Of a DNA stretch of 64,000 nucleotides, positions 43,286 through 51,821 are shown in pieces. Source of the DNA: Convivina praedatoris (GTDB taxonomy: Bacteria; Bacillota; Bacilli; Lactobacillales; Lactobacillaceae); assembly GCF_933208495.1 (NCBI RefSeq), contig NZ_CAKOET010000003.1:186001-250000 (forward strand). Reading direction: 5' to 3'. Position numbers and translations under genes: made by a program. Every line of letters starts with the position of its first letter. Within the stretch, counting starts at the first letter, position 1. The notes under the pieces were generated by a model that saw only the letters and a list, made by a program, of their open reading frames with translations, made no database searches and was not told the origin of the DNA.

Positions 43286-44815
43286 CTATTTTCTTTTTAA
43301 AAAGAGAGCAACTACACCACCTAAAAGTACAAATGGCAAGGAAACCAAGTACAATTTTTCAAAAGCCTGCCGTAAATAAGCTTGCGTATGCTTTTCGATA
43401 GCAGTTATGCAATTAGCTAACGAATTGGGTAATTGGCTAGTATCACTTTTGATAAATTGCGTTGCTTCTAATCTATGCTCGACTTCACCTAATATACGTT
43501 GGCTTTCCACTTTAGGAAGCGCTAGCTGGGCCACCGATTCTTGGGCATAGTGGCGACTGTTTGCCCGAGCTATATCCAAATTTGCGTATAATCCGGTCAC
43601 AAAGATTGCCACTGCTAACATAATTCCCACCTGTCTTAAAACGCCGGTAACGCTTTGAGAAGCAGTTAATAATCGACCTTGTAAATGTCCGGCCGCAATC
43701 ACTAAAATTGGCCCCGTTACGATTCCATAACCCATACCAACAGTAAAATCAGCCCAAATCGACTGGCTCTGACTGGTCAAGGCCGTGTGCCCTAACCAAT
43801 AAAAACCAATCGCCATCATAATAAAGCCAAACACTAAGATATATTTACCGGGCACACGATTTAAAGCAAACCCAGCAATGGGTGAAAAGATAAAAATAGC
43901 TAGTGAAATCGGTGCGACTAACAAGGCTGCATGTAAGGAATCATAGCTGGTAATATTAGTAAAATAAGTTGGCAAAATGACAGTCGTAGCTACCAAAAAT
44001 AGGTTGCTCAAAATCACGACTCCCGCTGCAATTGAAAAATTACGATCCTTGAATAATGACAGCGGCACCATCGGATTACTGCTCTTACTTTCAACCAGTA
44101 AAAAGAGGGCAAAGGCCAGTAGACAAACCACAAAACACATTACTGTTGGCACTGATAACCAGCCCCAGCTACGTCCTTGCATCATCCCCAATGATAAAGT
44201 CGTTAAAGTAATAATACTCAAAATTGCCCCAGTGGCGTCTAAGGATTGACGAGTTTCTTTAGCTTGGTGCAAATTCAGATTTAAGATACCCAAAATCAGC
44301 ATCACAATCGTAATGGGAACATTGATTAAGAAAATCCAACGCCACGATAGAAACTGCGTAACTAGCCCACCAACAGTTGGACCAAGAGCCGCCGCCAATC
44401 CTTGCGTAATACCTAGTAGAGCAATAATCCCAGTCCGTTGCTTCACATCAACTAACTTAATGCCTAGGGTCATAGATAAAGGAAATACTAAAGCCGCCCC
44501 CATACTTTGAATGGCTCGGCCAACTAATAAAATAGTTAGGTTATTAGCCGCAGCTGAAAGAGTTGATCCAACCCCAAACAAGCTCACACCAATGAGAAAA
44601 CCACGATGCGTGCCAAAAATTTCTGCCAGACGAGTTAAAGGAATTGTCAAAGCCGCAAAAATAATAAGATAAACATTTAAAGCCCAGGATAAATCATCTA
44701 AACCAACGCCCAGATGCTGACTGATATTGGGCAAACTCACATTCATAATGGTGGTATCTAGCATACAAATAAAAATACCGAGGACACAAAGTGTAATCAA
44801 AATTCCCTTTTTCAT
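43286..44815 (-). CDS. MFS multidrug exporter, DHA2 (EmrB/QacA) family
   Basis: A 509-residue transporter with 14 predicted membrane segments. Motif D1-like LDTTIMNVSLPNI lies in helix 1 and motif C-like GITQGLAAALGPTVGGLVTQ in helix 5, both typical of DHA2 drug/proton antiporters. A large extracytoplasmic stretch precedes the last helix. The strong ribosome site AAGGAG lies next to the operator palindrome. It is operonic with a padR gene downstream. The substrate is unknown. Confidence 0.9.
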   Translation of the reverse strand: MKKGILITLCVLGIFICMLDTTIMNVSLPNISQHLGVGLDDLSWALNVYLIIFAALTIPLTRLAEIFGTHRGFLIGVSLFGVGSTLSAAANNLTILLVGRAIQSMGAALVFPLSMTLGIKLVDVKQRTGIIALLGITQGLAAALGPTVGGLVTQFLSWRWIFLINVPITIVMLILGILNLNLHQAKETRQSLDATGAILSIITLTTLSLGMMQGRSWGWLSVPTVMCFVVCLLAFALFLLVESKSSNPMVPLSLFKDRNFSIAAGVVILSNLFLVATTVILPTYFTNITSYDSLHAALLVAPISLAIFIFSPIAGFALNRVPGKYILVFGFIMMAIGFYWLGHTALTSQSQSIWADFTVGMGYGIVTGPILVIAAGHLQGRLLTASQSVTGVLRQVGIMLAVAIFVTGLYANLDIARANSRHYAQESVAQLALPKVESQRILGEVEHRLEATQFIKSDTSQLPNSLANCITAIEKHTQAYLRQAFEKLYLVSLPFVLLGGVVALFLKRK

Positions 44816-44829
44816 TTGATTATGCTCCT

Positions 44830-44854
44830 TTTATATTAATACAGTTAATATAAA
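44830..44854. promoter_or_regulatory. 25-bp palindrome at the MFS promoter
   Basis: TTTATATTAA (44830-44839) and TTAATATAAA (44845-44854), perfect 10-bp arms around five bases. It covers the -10 and lies against the ribosome site; likely the PadR operator. Confidence 0.7.
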
Positions 44855-44875
44855 CAATATGAATATAATAGTCAA
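44847..44875 (-). promoter_or_regulatory. Promoter of the MFS-padR operon
   Basis: Minus strand: -35 TTGACT (44870-44875), 17-bp spacer, -10 TATATT (44847-44852), the -10 lying inside the palindrome. Confidence 0.75.
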
Positions 44876-44891
44876 ATAAAAGTCATAAAAA

Positions 44892-44913
44892 AAAGCGATT
44901 GTTTAATCGCTTT
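44892..44913 (-). terminator. Terminator of the small membrane protein gene
   Basis: AAAGCGATT and AATCGCTTT form a 9-bp stem around GTTT, followed by a T-run on the minus strand. Confidence 0.75.
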
Positions 44914-44920
44914 GTAATAT

Positions 44921-45262
44921 TTAGTAAAAACCAGCACTTTGAGCAGCCCGCCAACCGTCTATAATTTGGTCACTATGATAATAGGCCTGTGTTACAAACC
45001 AAATGGCCAATAAAATTAGCAAAAACTTTCTGGCTGAATGCCAATTAATTAATACGTTTTTCTGTAACTGATTTGTCCAAGCCCAGGTAACCAAGAGTGC
45101 CACCCAAAAATTGTTACCAAACTGATTTAAAAGCATATCATGCGTGGCAATATTCATGATTAATTGATACGAAAGTAAGGTTAACCAAGTCAAGCCAAAG
45201 AATTTCAAACTAAAGTATCGATCGTCTCTTTGCAAATAGTTACTGAATTTCTCCCTATTCAT
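44921..45262 (-). CDS. Small membrane protein, unknown
   Basis: A 113-residue protein with three likely membrane helices (residues about 20-38, 51-66 and 80-95) and a basic N-terminus (MNREKFSNYLQRDDRYF). No family is recognised. AGGAGG lies upstream, so it is well translated. It sits downstream of the YdbS/YdbT pair on the same strand with a 59-bp gap and could belong to the same transcript; its own terminator follows. Confidence 0.65.
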   Translation of the reverse strand: MNREKFSNYLQRDDRYFSLKFFGLTWLTLLSYQLIMNIATHDMLLNQFGNNFWVALLVTWAWTNQLQKNVLINWHSARKFLLILLAIWFVTQAYYHSDQIIDGWRAAQSAGFY

Positions 45263-45321
45263 AGTGAACCTCCTGATATTGCTTTCCTTAGTTAGATTAT
45301 AAACCTTTCAGCCTGACTCCA

Positions 45322-46746
45322 TCAAACATATTCCCGATACCACTTAAAAATAGCTTCAACTTCCTGGGTTGGTAAGTAACGATACCGTAAACGTAAAACC
45401 TGATTGCCGCTCCGAACACTCACAATCAAATTGGCTCGTTTGGTCCAGACCATTAATAAAGAGACATCAACTGACATACTTTGAATCTCGTGCCAGCCAA
45501 TCAGGGCGGTATCATTAGTTAATTGACGAGCTGTTCGCAAGGCTAAATGCCCATCATCATACCTATTAACCCCAGTATAGTAGCCCTTATACCAGCCAAA
45601 GATAATCGCTAAGATTACCAGTGGCATCAAAGCTACCCAGTACCAAAATCCGTGATAAAAAATTGCCATAGCCATGGCTACAATACCCACACCGACTAAG
45701 GCATTACGAACAAACAACCAAGAAGTATACCAATCTCCTTTGTTAATAATTGGCGCTTGTTCAGGCGGATAGTCTAAGAATTCTTTTAACACTGAGTAAA
45801 CCTTATCTTGACTGATAACTGGAATCAAAGTCACCCGTTTTTGTTCATCACTTTTCGTTGCATCAGCGATTAAATCTAATTCAACTGTCACTAAACCAAA
45901 AATTTGACGAAAAATATTTTGGCGAATATGAATTGATTGAATCCGATTAATCGATACATGGAGAATACTTTTTTGAATTAAACCTCTTTGTACAGTCAAT
46001 AAATTATCTTGGCGTAACACCATAAAGCCGTAAAACCGCAACATTACACGGACTAAATTAACGACCACCAAGCTCAATATAATCACATTTAAAACGATTA
46101 GAATCGCCACTAGCCCATAATGGCTAACATGGTCAACAAGCGTGTCACTAGCATTACTAATGATATCCGTCAAACCTAAATGATTAGATATAACTAAAAT
46201 AAATAAAAACTGACCCAAAATGTCAGGATTTGTCATAGCATAGAGAGCTAATTCTTTAAATCCAATTTTATACTCGGTTGATTTTTTCATTTCTTTAACT
46301 GGTTCTACCGGCAACTGAGTCAAATCAGTCGGTTCAGAACTGTTAAAGTCAAGCAACATCCGGACCACATTAGATACAGCTAAGAGAGTCACTTCTCTTT
46401 GATCTTTTTCCTTAGCACCTGTATCAACGATCAAAGTTTCCACTCCAAATGGTTCTAGGAAAAACCACTGACGACGCTGCAAATTTTGAATTTGTTTGTA
46501 TGGTATGTGCCGTTGCTGTTTGATAATAACCCCAGAATTAACAATTAATTCCTTATCGGTCATTTCATAAGTAAAACAATAATAGTCTAAACCGGCCCAC
46601 ATAAGAAGAACTATCGGTAATATAAGCCATATCTGCCAGTACTGACGCAGGAATACAAAACCAAACACAGCCGGTAAGAAGTCACGAAAAAGAAAGCCTA
46701 CCTTGATTAATAAAGCAAACGGGTGTAGATGTTGCTTATTGATCAT
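45322..46746 (-). CDS. ydbT: PH-domain membrane protein, YdbT-like
   Basis: A 474-residue protein with three bacterial PH (DUF304) modules between paired membrane helices: IIKQQRHIPYKQIQNLQRRQ near residue 75, LHVSINRIQSIHIRQNIFRQ near 260 and TALIGWHEIQSMSVDVSLLM near 420. It matches B. subtilis YdbT in size and layout, where the ydbST pair is linked to protection against certain antimicrobial peptides. It overlaps ydbS by 11 bp, so the two are coupled. The protective role here is inferred from the homologue. Confidence 0.82.
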   Translation of the reverse strand: MINKQHLHPFALLIKVGFLFRDFLPAVFGFVFLRQYWQIWLILPIVLLMWAGLDYYCFTYEMTDKELIVNSGVIIKQQRHIPYKQIQNLQRRQWFFLEPFGVETLIVDTGAKEKDQREVTLLAVSNVVRMLLDFNSSEPTDLTQLPVEPVKEMKKSTEYKIGFKELALYAMTNPDILGQFLFILVISNHLGLTDIISNASDTLVDHVSHYGLVAILIVLNVIILSLVVVNLVRVMLRFYGFMVLRQDNLLTVQRGLIQKSILHVSINRIQSIHIRQNIFRQIFGLVTVELDLIADATKSDEQKRVTLIPVISQDKVYSVLKEFLDYPPEQAPIINKGDWYTSWLFVRNALVGVGIVAMAMAIFYHGFWYWVALMPLVILAIIFGWYKGYYTGVNRYDDGHLALRTARQLTNDTALIGWHEIQSMSVDVSLLMVWTKRANLIVSVRSGNQVLRLRYRYLPTQEVEAIFKWYREYV

Positions 46747-47203
46747 TACGAGCCTCCCGTGCTAGAGCCATAACTTGATCTTTTAAAGTCACAGCTTGTT
46801 CGTGACTCAAGGCCTCGATGGTATGGTTGGAACCACCCGTGGCGACCGTTATACGATATAACTGTTGAAAACGCAATAAAGGGCCTTGCTGTAAATCAAC
46901 ATTTTGCACCCGGGCAATTGGAATCGCACTAAAGCGACGCCAGAAAAAACCCTTTTTAATTTCAACTTCAGTAGGATAAACGGCGTACTGATAAACCGCA
47001 TAACGGTAGGGAATTAAGGCTAATTCCACCACAAAAATTACTAGGGAAATCGTGACCCAAATTATGATACCCCAATCGGGTAACCACGACCACCATAAAT
47101 GTTGAGCAAGAAAATAGGCCCCTAGAATTACTAGGTTACCCATTAAATTAATGATACTCATCATAAACCAAATACGTTTAATTGATTTTGGAAGGTGCTT
47201 CAT
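46736..47203 (-). CDS. ydbS: PH-domain membrane protein, YdbS-like
   Basis: A 155-residue protein: two membrane helices at residues about 14-35 and 43-62, then one bacterial PH module with YPTEVEIKKGFFWRRFSAIP and IARVQNVDLQQGPLLR. Size and organisation match YdbS. It is the upstream partner of ydbT. Confidence 0.82.
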   Translation of the reverse strand: MKHLPKSIKRIWFMMSIINLMGNLVILGAYFLAQHLWWSWLPDWGIIIWVTISLVIFVVELALIPYRYAVYQYAVYPTEVEIKKGFFWRRFSAIPIARVQNVDLQQGPLLRFQQLYRITVATGGSNHTIEALSHEQAVTLKDQVMALAREARNDQ

Positions 47204-47292
47204 CTTCTCTCCTTGGTGAACACTTTTATTTTTTCACAATCACTAAATATTTTACTATAGCTGTTCCAATGAGAACACTTTTTCACATAAAA

Positions 47293-47313
47293 AAAGACCA
47301 ATTGTTGGTCTTT
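47293..47313 (-). terminator. Terminator of the surface-protein gene
   Basis: AAAGACCAA and TTGGTCTTT around TTG, just after the stop codon, with a T-run on the minus strand. Confidence 0.75.
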
Positions 47314-47316
47314 AAT

Positions 47317-49200
47317 TTACTTTTTGGGTTGTTTAACTTTCCAAAAGGCTAGGATAACCGCAGCCTGGGCGGCAAGTGCGGCAATGATTCCTGCAATTCC
47401 CAGATTAGTACTAGCATCATTATCACTAGTTTTTGGCAAAGCCCCCTGACTACTAGTCGTAATTTTTGACGGACTTACCGTCTGCTTATTTGTTAAAAAT
47501 TCAGATTGATAACGAACACTTCCCTGATTAAAACGATTGTCATCATTTAAGGTTGTCACTTGTGTACTGGTGCTAATCAATCCAGAATGGTTATTACTTT
47601 CCCAATTTGAGTGCAATAGCTGGTTAGCCATTGGAATAGGTTGAACATCTGTACCATTCGTCTCAGTCATTGGTTCTTGCTGATTTTCAGTCCGATTTGG
47701 GAAGCCACCCTGGCCGCCCATCGGTGGCCTACCATTACCTATCCCATCCATTGGACCACCTTCTCCAGTCATACCAGAGCCGCCACCTTGACCAGCAACT
47801 ACATCAGTTGTTGTACCATTCACAGCCACCTGATAAGTTTGTCCAGCTGTTAATCCCGGCATTGACAGATTAAGGTAAGTAGCCGCTTGTGGGGATGAAA
47901 GTTGTTTAAGAGTCTGACCATTTTGAGCAATAGTAATGGTGTCACCAGCACTTACCTTACCAATTTTGACATAACTTTGACTGGATGTCTGGGCATTGGG
48001 TGTTCCTTCCGTGCCAGTACCACCCCACAGCACCGTACCACCAGTAAAGCTAATGGTCCCATCCCCATCAATGGCACCATTATCTGGGGTTGAATCAATC
48101 ATTGAAATTACATTTCCACCAGCAATATTAATGTCTCCATTGGAGTCCAAACCATCTCCACCACCATGCAAAATTAAATTACCACCATTAATATTAATAG
48201 CCTGTGGATTCGTCGAACCTGCATCGTATTTAGTTTGATCAAGTTGGGCATTAATAATGTCATCACTAGCATTTAAATTCAAGTTTCCACCGTTGATGGT
48301 TACAATTTCACCTTCTAAAGCTTCATATGACTTAGTCACATTTAAATTACCGGAATTAACCGTTAACGTTCCATCGGCAGAAACGCCATTCATGGTTGAA
48401 CTAATGTTCAAAGTGCCATCCCCGTTTAAGGCGAGATTGCCATTGGCATAAATGGCCCCATTCGGATTAATTGTATCTAAACTCTCCTCGTTTTCTACTG
48501 GCACAGAAGTTGTAATTGTATTAGTACCAAGTGAGGTAATCGTCAAATTACCAAATTGCTTAGCATTGATAACTGCACCCAACTGATTAGTTAAGTCTAC
48601 GTTATTCAAAACTATCGTAACAGCAGCATCCACAGGGGCATTGACAACAATTTGAGCATCGCTAGCACTGCCAGATACTTGATAAGTACCTGCCTGGTTA
48701 ATCGTGACGGTATTGTCTTGGACACTTGCCTGGTTACTACCAACTTGGGTTTGATCTTGATTGAAAGTGATATTAGTTTGACTGCTGATTGAATCTGCAC
48801 CTATAGCCGTTGAATTAGGTGTGGCAGTACTATTGTCAGAAGCGACTTGTGTCACTGTCGATTCAGTTGAACTTACTGTTAGGGACTGTTGACTAGTTGA
48901 ATCCAGCACTTTTGTTGCTGTTTGACTATTGGTACTTTGTACCTGGTTAAGCTCACTTTGACTGGTGCTAGTTTGATTTTGACTAGTTGTGCTTTGATCA
49001 GTTTGACTAGTGCTTGTACTGTTATTTACGGTATTTGTCATCTTTACGCTTGGGATACTAGTATCGGCATTGGCCTGTAAATCAAATTGACTTAAACCAC
49101 CAACAACCGCTACTGTCGCAGCTGCAAATAACCACTGCTTGCCGGCCTTGTACATTTTGTAATTACGGGTCTTTGAATTAGTGTTTAGGGATGATGTCAT
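47317..49200 (-). CDS. Cell-wall anchored beta-helix surface protein (Cthe_2159-like)
   Basis: A 627-residue secreted protein. The signal peptide carries the KxYKxGKxW motif (KMYKAGKQW, residues 15-23) before the hydrophobic core. A Ser/Thr/Gln-rich linker runs to about residue 160, then a repetitive region (about 165-430) of short strands such as INGGNLNLNASDDIINAQ and INGGNLILHGGGDGLDSN, typical of the calcium-binding beta-helix family once described as polysaccharide-binding. A Gly/Pro-rich patch follows. The sorting signal is LPKTS at 588-592 (Ser where Gly is usual), with a hydrophobic segment and KVKQPKK tail. It may bind glycans at the surface. GAGG precedes the start. Confidence 0.8.
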   Translation of the reverse strand: MTSSLNTNSKTRNYKMYKAGKQWLFAAATVAVVGGLSQFDLQANADTSIPSVKMTNTVNNSTSTSQTDQSTTSQNQTSTSQSELNQVQSTNSQTATKVLDSTSQQSLTVSSTESTVTQVASDNSTATPNSTAIGADSISSQTNITFNQDQTQVGSNQASVQDNTVTINQAGTYQVSGSASDAQIVVNAPVDAAVTIVLNNVDLTNQLGAVINAKQFGNLTITSLGTNTITTSVPVENEESLDTINPNGAIYANGNLALNGDGTLNISSTMNGVSADGTLTVNSGNLNVTKSYEALEGEIVTINGGNLNLNASDDIINAQLDQTKYDAGSTNPQAININGGNLILHGGGDGLDSNGDINIAGGNVISMIDSTPDNGAIDGDGTISFTGGTVLWGGTGTEGTPNAQTSSQSYVKIGKVSAGDTITIAQNGQTLKQLSSPQAATYLNLSMPGLTAGQTYQVAVNGTTTDVVAGQGGGSGMTGEGGPMDGIGNGRPPMGGQGGFPNRTENQQEPMTETNGTDVQPIPMANQLLHSNWESNNHSGLISTSTQVTTLNDDNRFNQGSVRYQSEFLTNKQTVSPSKITTSSQGALPKTSDNDASTNLGIAGIIAALAAQAAVILAFWKVKQPKK

Positions 49201-49326
49201 TTAATCGTCCTCGCTTTTTAATTTTTTATTTTTAACTGCCACTTGATTAGTTATCTTGGGCATGTATTTATAATAAAAATTTAAAGTAAAAAAACGATTA
49301 AGTGAAAATGAAATCAAAATTAAAAA

Positions 49327-50196
49327 CTAGTCAAAAGCATTCTGTGTCTGTTTTAAAATTTGTAATTTTTCCCATTGATTAAGATAGGTGCGTTTTTTCA
49401 ATACTTGATAATTATTAGCGATGATTTTATCTAAGATACCGCGATAAATATTACTGGCTAAGGCCAAGACTTTACCGGTCTGTGCTTCGTTTAATTGTTC
49501 TATCAAAATGGGTAATTGATTGTAGTAACTTTGGGCTTGCCGGGCTTCATCTACCAATAATTGACGTAAATTTGATGTTACGCCCCGAGCCAACAGATCT
49601 TTAGGTTCTATACGATACTGTGCTAATAAATCTTTTGGTAGATATACTCGGCCCGCCTGTGCATCTTCTTTTACATCCCGCAAAATATTAGTTAATTGCA
49701 TGGCCTGCCCAATTTTAATGACCAACTCCGAATCATAAGTCAATTGGTTTTCCGTTAAAATTGGCATTAACATCAGCCCGACCGTCCCGGCCACCTGGTA
49801 GCAATACTGATCTAAGTCAGCTTGGGTATTGATCGGCAAACTCGCCCAGTCATGTTGCTGGCCTGCCCACATATCGTCTAACCAGGTGAATTTAATTTCA
49901 TATAAATCAAAAATTAAGCGCAAAGCCTGCCAGAGTGGCTTTTTTGAAGTATCCCCTTTTTTAAAAGTAGTCCATTCTTGGGTTAATATTTGGTAAGCCT
50001 GCTCATCATGAGCATCGACGGCATCGTCTAATTCACGTAAAAAATGATAAAGCACATAAACACTTAAGGCCTGATGTTTGGGTAATCGTGAGAAGGTAAA
50101 ATAAAAGGAACTGGAATTTTTTTGAATACTAGTCCGACTGGGCTCAAAAAGATTAGCATTCTCTAAAATTACTTGCGCTCGGTCCGTACTATTCAC
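49327..50196 (-). CDS. crtM: 4,4'-diapophytoene synthase
   Basis: A 289-residue squalene/phytoene synthase family enzyme that condenses two farnesyl diphosphates head to head. The first aspartate-rich motif is FLRELDDAVDAHD and the second NILRDVKEDAQAGRVYLP; the early SFYFTFSRLP matches the family substrate region. The GTG at 50196 is chosen because GAGG lies seven bases upstream; the frame stays open further into crtN but without a ribosome site. It overlaps the crtN end by 8 bp. With crtN it makes C30 carotenoid (4,4'-diaponeurosporene), usually a yellow pigment and antioxidant. Confidence 0.88.
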   Translation of the reverse strand: MNSTDRAQVILENANLFEPSRTSIQKNSSSFYFTFSRLPKHQALSVYVLYHFLRELDDAVDAHDEQAYQILTQEWTTFKKGDTSKKPLWQALRLIFDLYEIKFTWLDDMWAGQQHDWASLPINTQADLDQYCYQVAGTVGLMLMPILTENQLTYDSELVIKIGQAMQLTNILRDVKEDAQAGRVYLPKDLLAQYRIEPKDLLARGVTSNLRQLLVDEARQAQSYYNQLPILIEQLNEAQTGKVLALASNIYRGILDKIIANNYQVLKKRTYLNQWEKLQILKQTQNAFD

Positions 50197-51712
50197 TAAG
50201 TGACCTCGACTTCCCCGCTGGTAATGGTAAATCACGCATGACTTCCTTGGCCGCCAATTCACCTGAAGTCAACACAATCGGTACCCCGGCACCCGGATGC
50301 GCACTTGCGCCAGCAAAATAAAGTTTTTGAGCATAGGGATACTTATTATGAGGTCGGAAATAGTTGCTTTGCAGCAAGGTTGGCTTCAATCCAAAAGTTG
50401 CCCCATAGGCTGAATTAAACTCTGACTTAAAATCATCGGGGGTGTAAATTTGCTGATAATCAATATGATTGAGCAAATCAGGCAGATCTAGCTCACTGGC
50501 CAAACGACTAAAGACTTTCTGACTAAAGTCTTTAGTCTGTTGTTCATTCCAACCATCAAAATCCTTTAGATTAGGAACCGGTGCCAAAATATAGAGAGAG
50601 GAATGGCCATCAGGCGCCATGGAACCGTCAACCTTACTAGGGTAATAAGCATAAAATGACGGATCATCGGGTAAAATTCCTTTTTCCAATTCATCAATAT
50701 TTTTAAAGAAATCTTCAGCCATCCGCAGATTGTGAACATTCAAATGGTCATATTGACGATCAAGGCCCAGATAAATCACCATGCAAGAGATGGCATAATC
50801 CATTTGATTAATCTTTTCAATTTGATAACGCCGTGGTTTAACCCCAGCTTGGTCAGGAATTAAATGGTTCATCGCATATGGAAAATCAGCATTCATCACG
50901 ACAACATCATAGTCATGCTTAACTCCAGCAATCATGATTCCATCTGCATTTTTATTGGTAAAGGTCACTGATTCAATCGCTGTATTAAGATGAATTTGGC
51001 CACCTAATTCTTTAAAACGGCGTTCCAACGCCTGTGCATAAGAGTACATGCCACCTTGAATATACCAAACGCCGTATAAGAGTTCGATCATAGGAATGAT
51101 GTTATAAATGGACGGTCCATTGAAAGGAGAAATTCCAATATAAAGAGTTTGAAAGGCTAATAATTTTATCAGATCTTCAGATTCTAGATATTTTTTCAAC
51201 GATTGATATGACGATGAAAAAGTTTTTAAGCGAAAGGCCTGAAGTAATGTTTTAGGATTCCAAAAATTCCAAGGACTACGAAAGGAACGGGCAATAAAAT
51301 GTTCCTTAGCTAAATCATAACGCTGATAAATATCACTTAAATAAGTTAAGAATCCGGCCATATCTTGACTGGAAACCCCTTCATAGGTTTTAGTAATGTC
51401 AACTAAATCCGACGATAGGGGGCGATCCTTCTTACCCGCCAAATAGACATCCATAAAGGGATTCAGACGGCTCATTTGAAAATAATCATCTGGATTAACC
51501 CCACTATCACTAAAAACCTGACGATATATTTCTGGCATCATGACAATTGTAGGTCCGACATCGAAACGGTATTTGCCCGTATCAATGCGGCCCATCTTGC
51601 CACCAATGTAACTATTTTTTTCAAATAAATCGACCTGATAGCCGGCCGCTTGCAAATATATAGCAGCCGATAATCCACCCACCCCAGCACCGACAACGGC
51701 TAATTTAGTCAT
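50189..51712 (-). CDS. crtN: 4,4'-diapophytoene desaturase
   Basis: A 507-residue FAD enzyme. The dinucleotide motif is AVVGAGVGGLSAAIYLQAAGY at the N-terminus, followed by GGKMGRIDTGKYRFDVGPTI, and the C-terminal desaturase signature is YFAGASAHPGAGVPIVLTSG. These are the marks of CrtN/CrtI desaturases. The ATG at 51712 is chosen because AAAAGGAG precedes it; the 40 upstream codons run through the promoter. It is first in a two-gene carotenoid operon with crtM; no staphyloxanthin genes (crtO/P/Q) follow. Confidence 0.9.
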   Translation of the reverse strand: MTKLAVVGAGVGGLSAAIYLQAAGYQVDLFEKNSYIGGKMGRIDTGKYRFDVGPTIVMMPEIYRQVFSDSGVNPDDYFQMSRLNPFMDVYLAGKKDRPLSSDLVDITKTYEGVSSQDMAGFLTYLSDIYQRYDLAKEHFIARSFRSPWNFWNPKTLLQAFRLKTFSSSYQSLKKYLESEDLIKLLAFQTLYIGISPFNGPSIYNIIPMIELLYGVWYIQGGMYSYAQALERRFKELGGQIHLNTAIESVTFTNKNADGIMIAGVKHDYDVVVMNADFPYAMNHLIPDQAGVKPRRYQIEKINQMDYAISCMVIYLGLDRQYDHLNVHNLRMAEDFFKNIDELEKGILPDDPSFYAYYPSKVDGSMAPDGHSSLYILAPVPNLKDFDGWNEQQTKDFSQKVFSRLASELDLPDLLNHIDYQQIYTPDDFKSEFNSAYGATFGLKPTLLQSNYFRPHNKYPYAQKLYFAGASAHPGAGVPIVLTSGELAAKEVMRDLPLPAGKSRSLSE

Positions 51713-51747
51713 TAAAATTCTCCTTTTCAATAAAAGTTTATCTTCAT

Positions 51748-51756
51748 ATAATAGCA
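51748..51756 (-). promoter_or_regulatory. Extended -10 promoter of crtNM
   Basis: TGCTATTAT on the minus strand, 35 bp upstream of the crtN start. No clear -35 was found. Confidence 0.4.
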
Positions 51757-51790
51757 TATTCACTATATAGAAACTTTTTACTGAACAAAT

Positions 51791-51818
51791 AAAAAAACGT
51801 GCATCAACACGTTTTTTT
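51791..51818 (-). terminator. Terminator of aspA
   Basis: AAAAAAACGTG and CACGTTTTTTT around CATCAA, three bases after the aspA stop codon. Confidence 0.88.
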
Positions 51819-51821
51819 AGA

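Noticed and set aside
50197-50262. 22-codon N-terminal extension of crtM inside crtN
   Set aside because: It has no ribosome site, whereas the GTG at 50196 has GAGG at proper spacing; family members begin near here.
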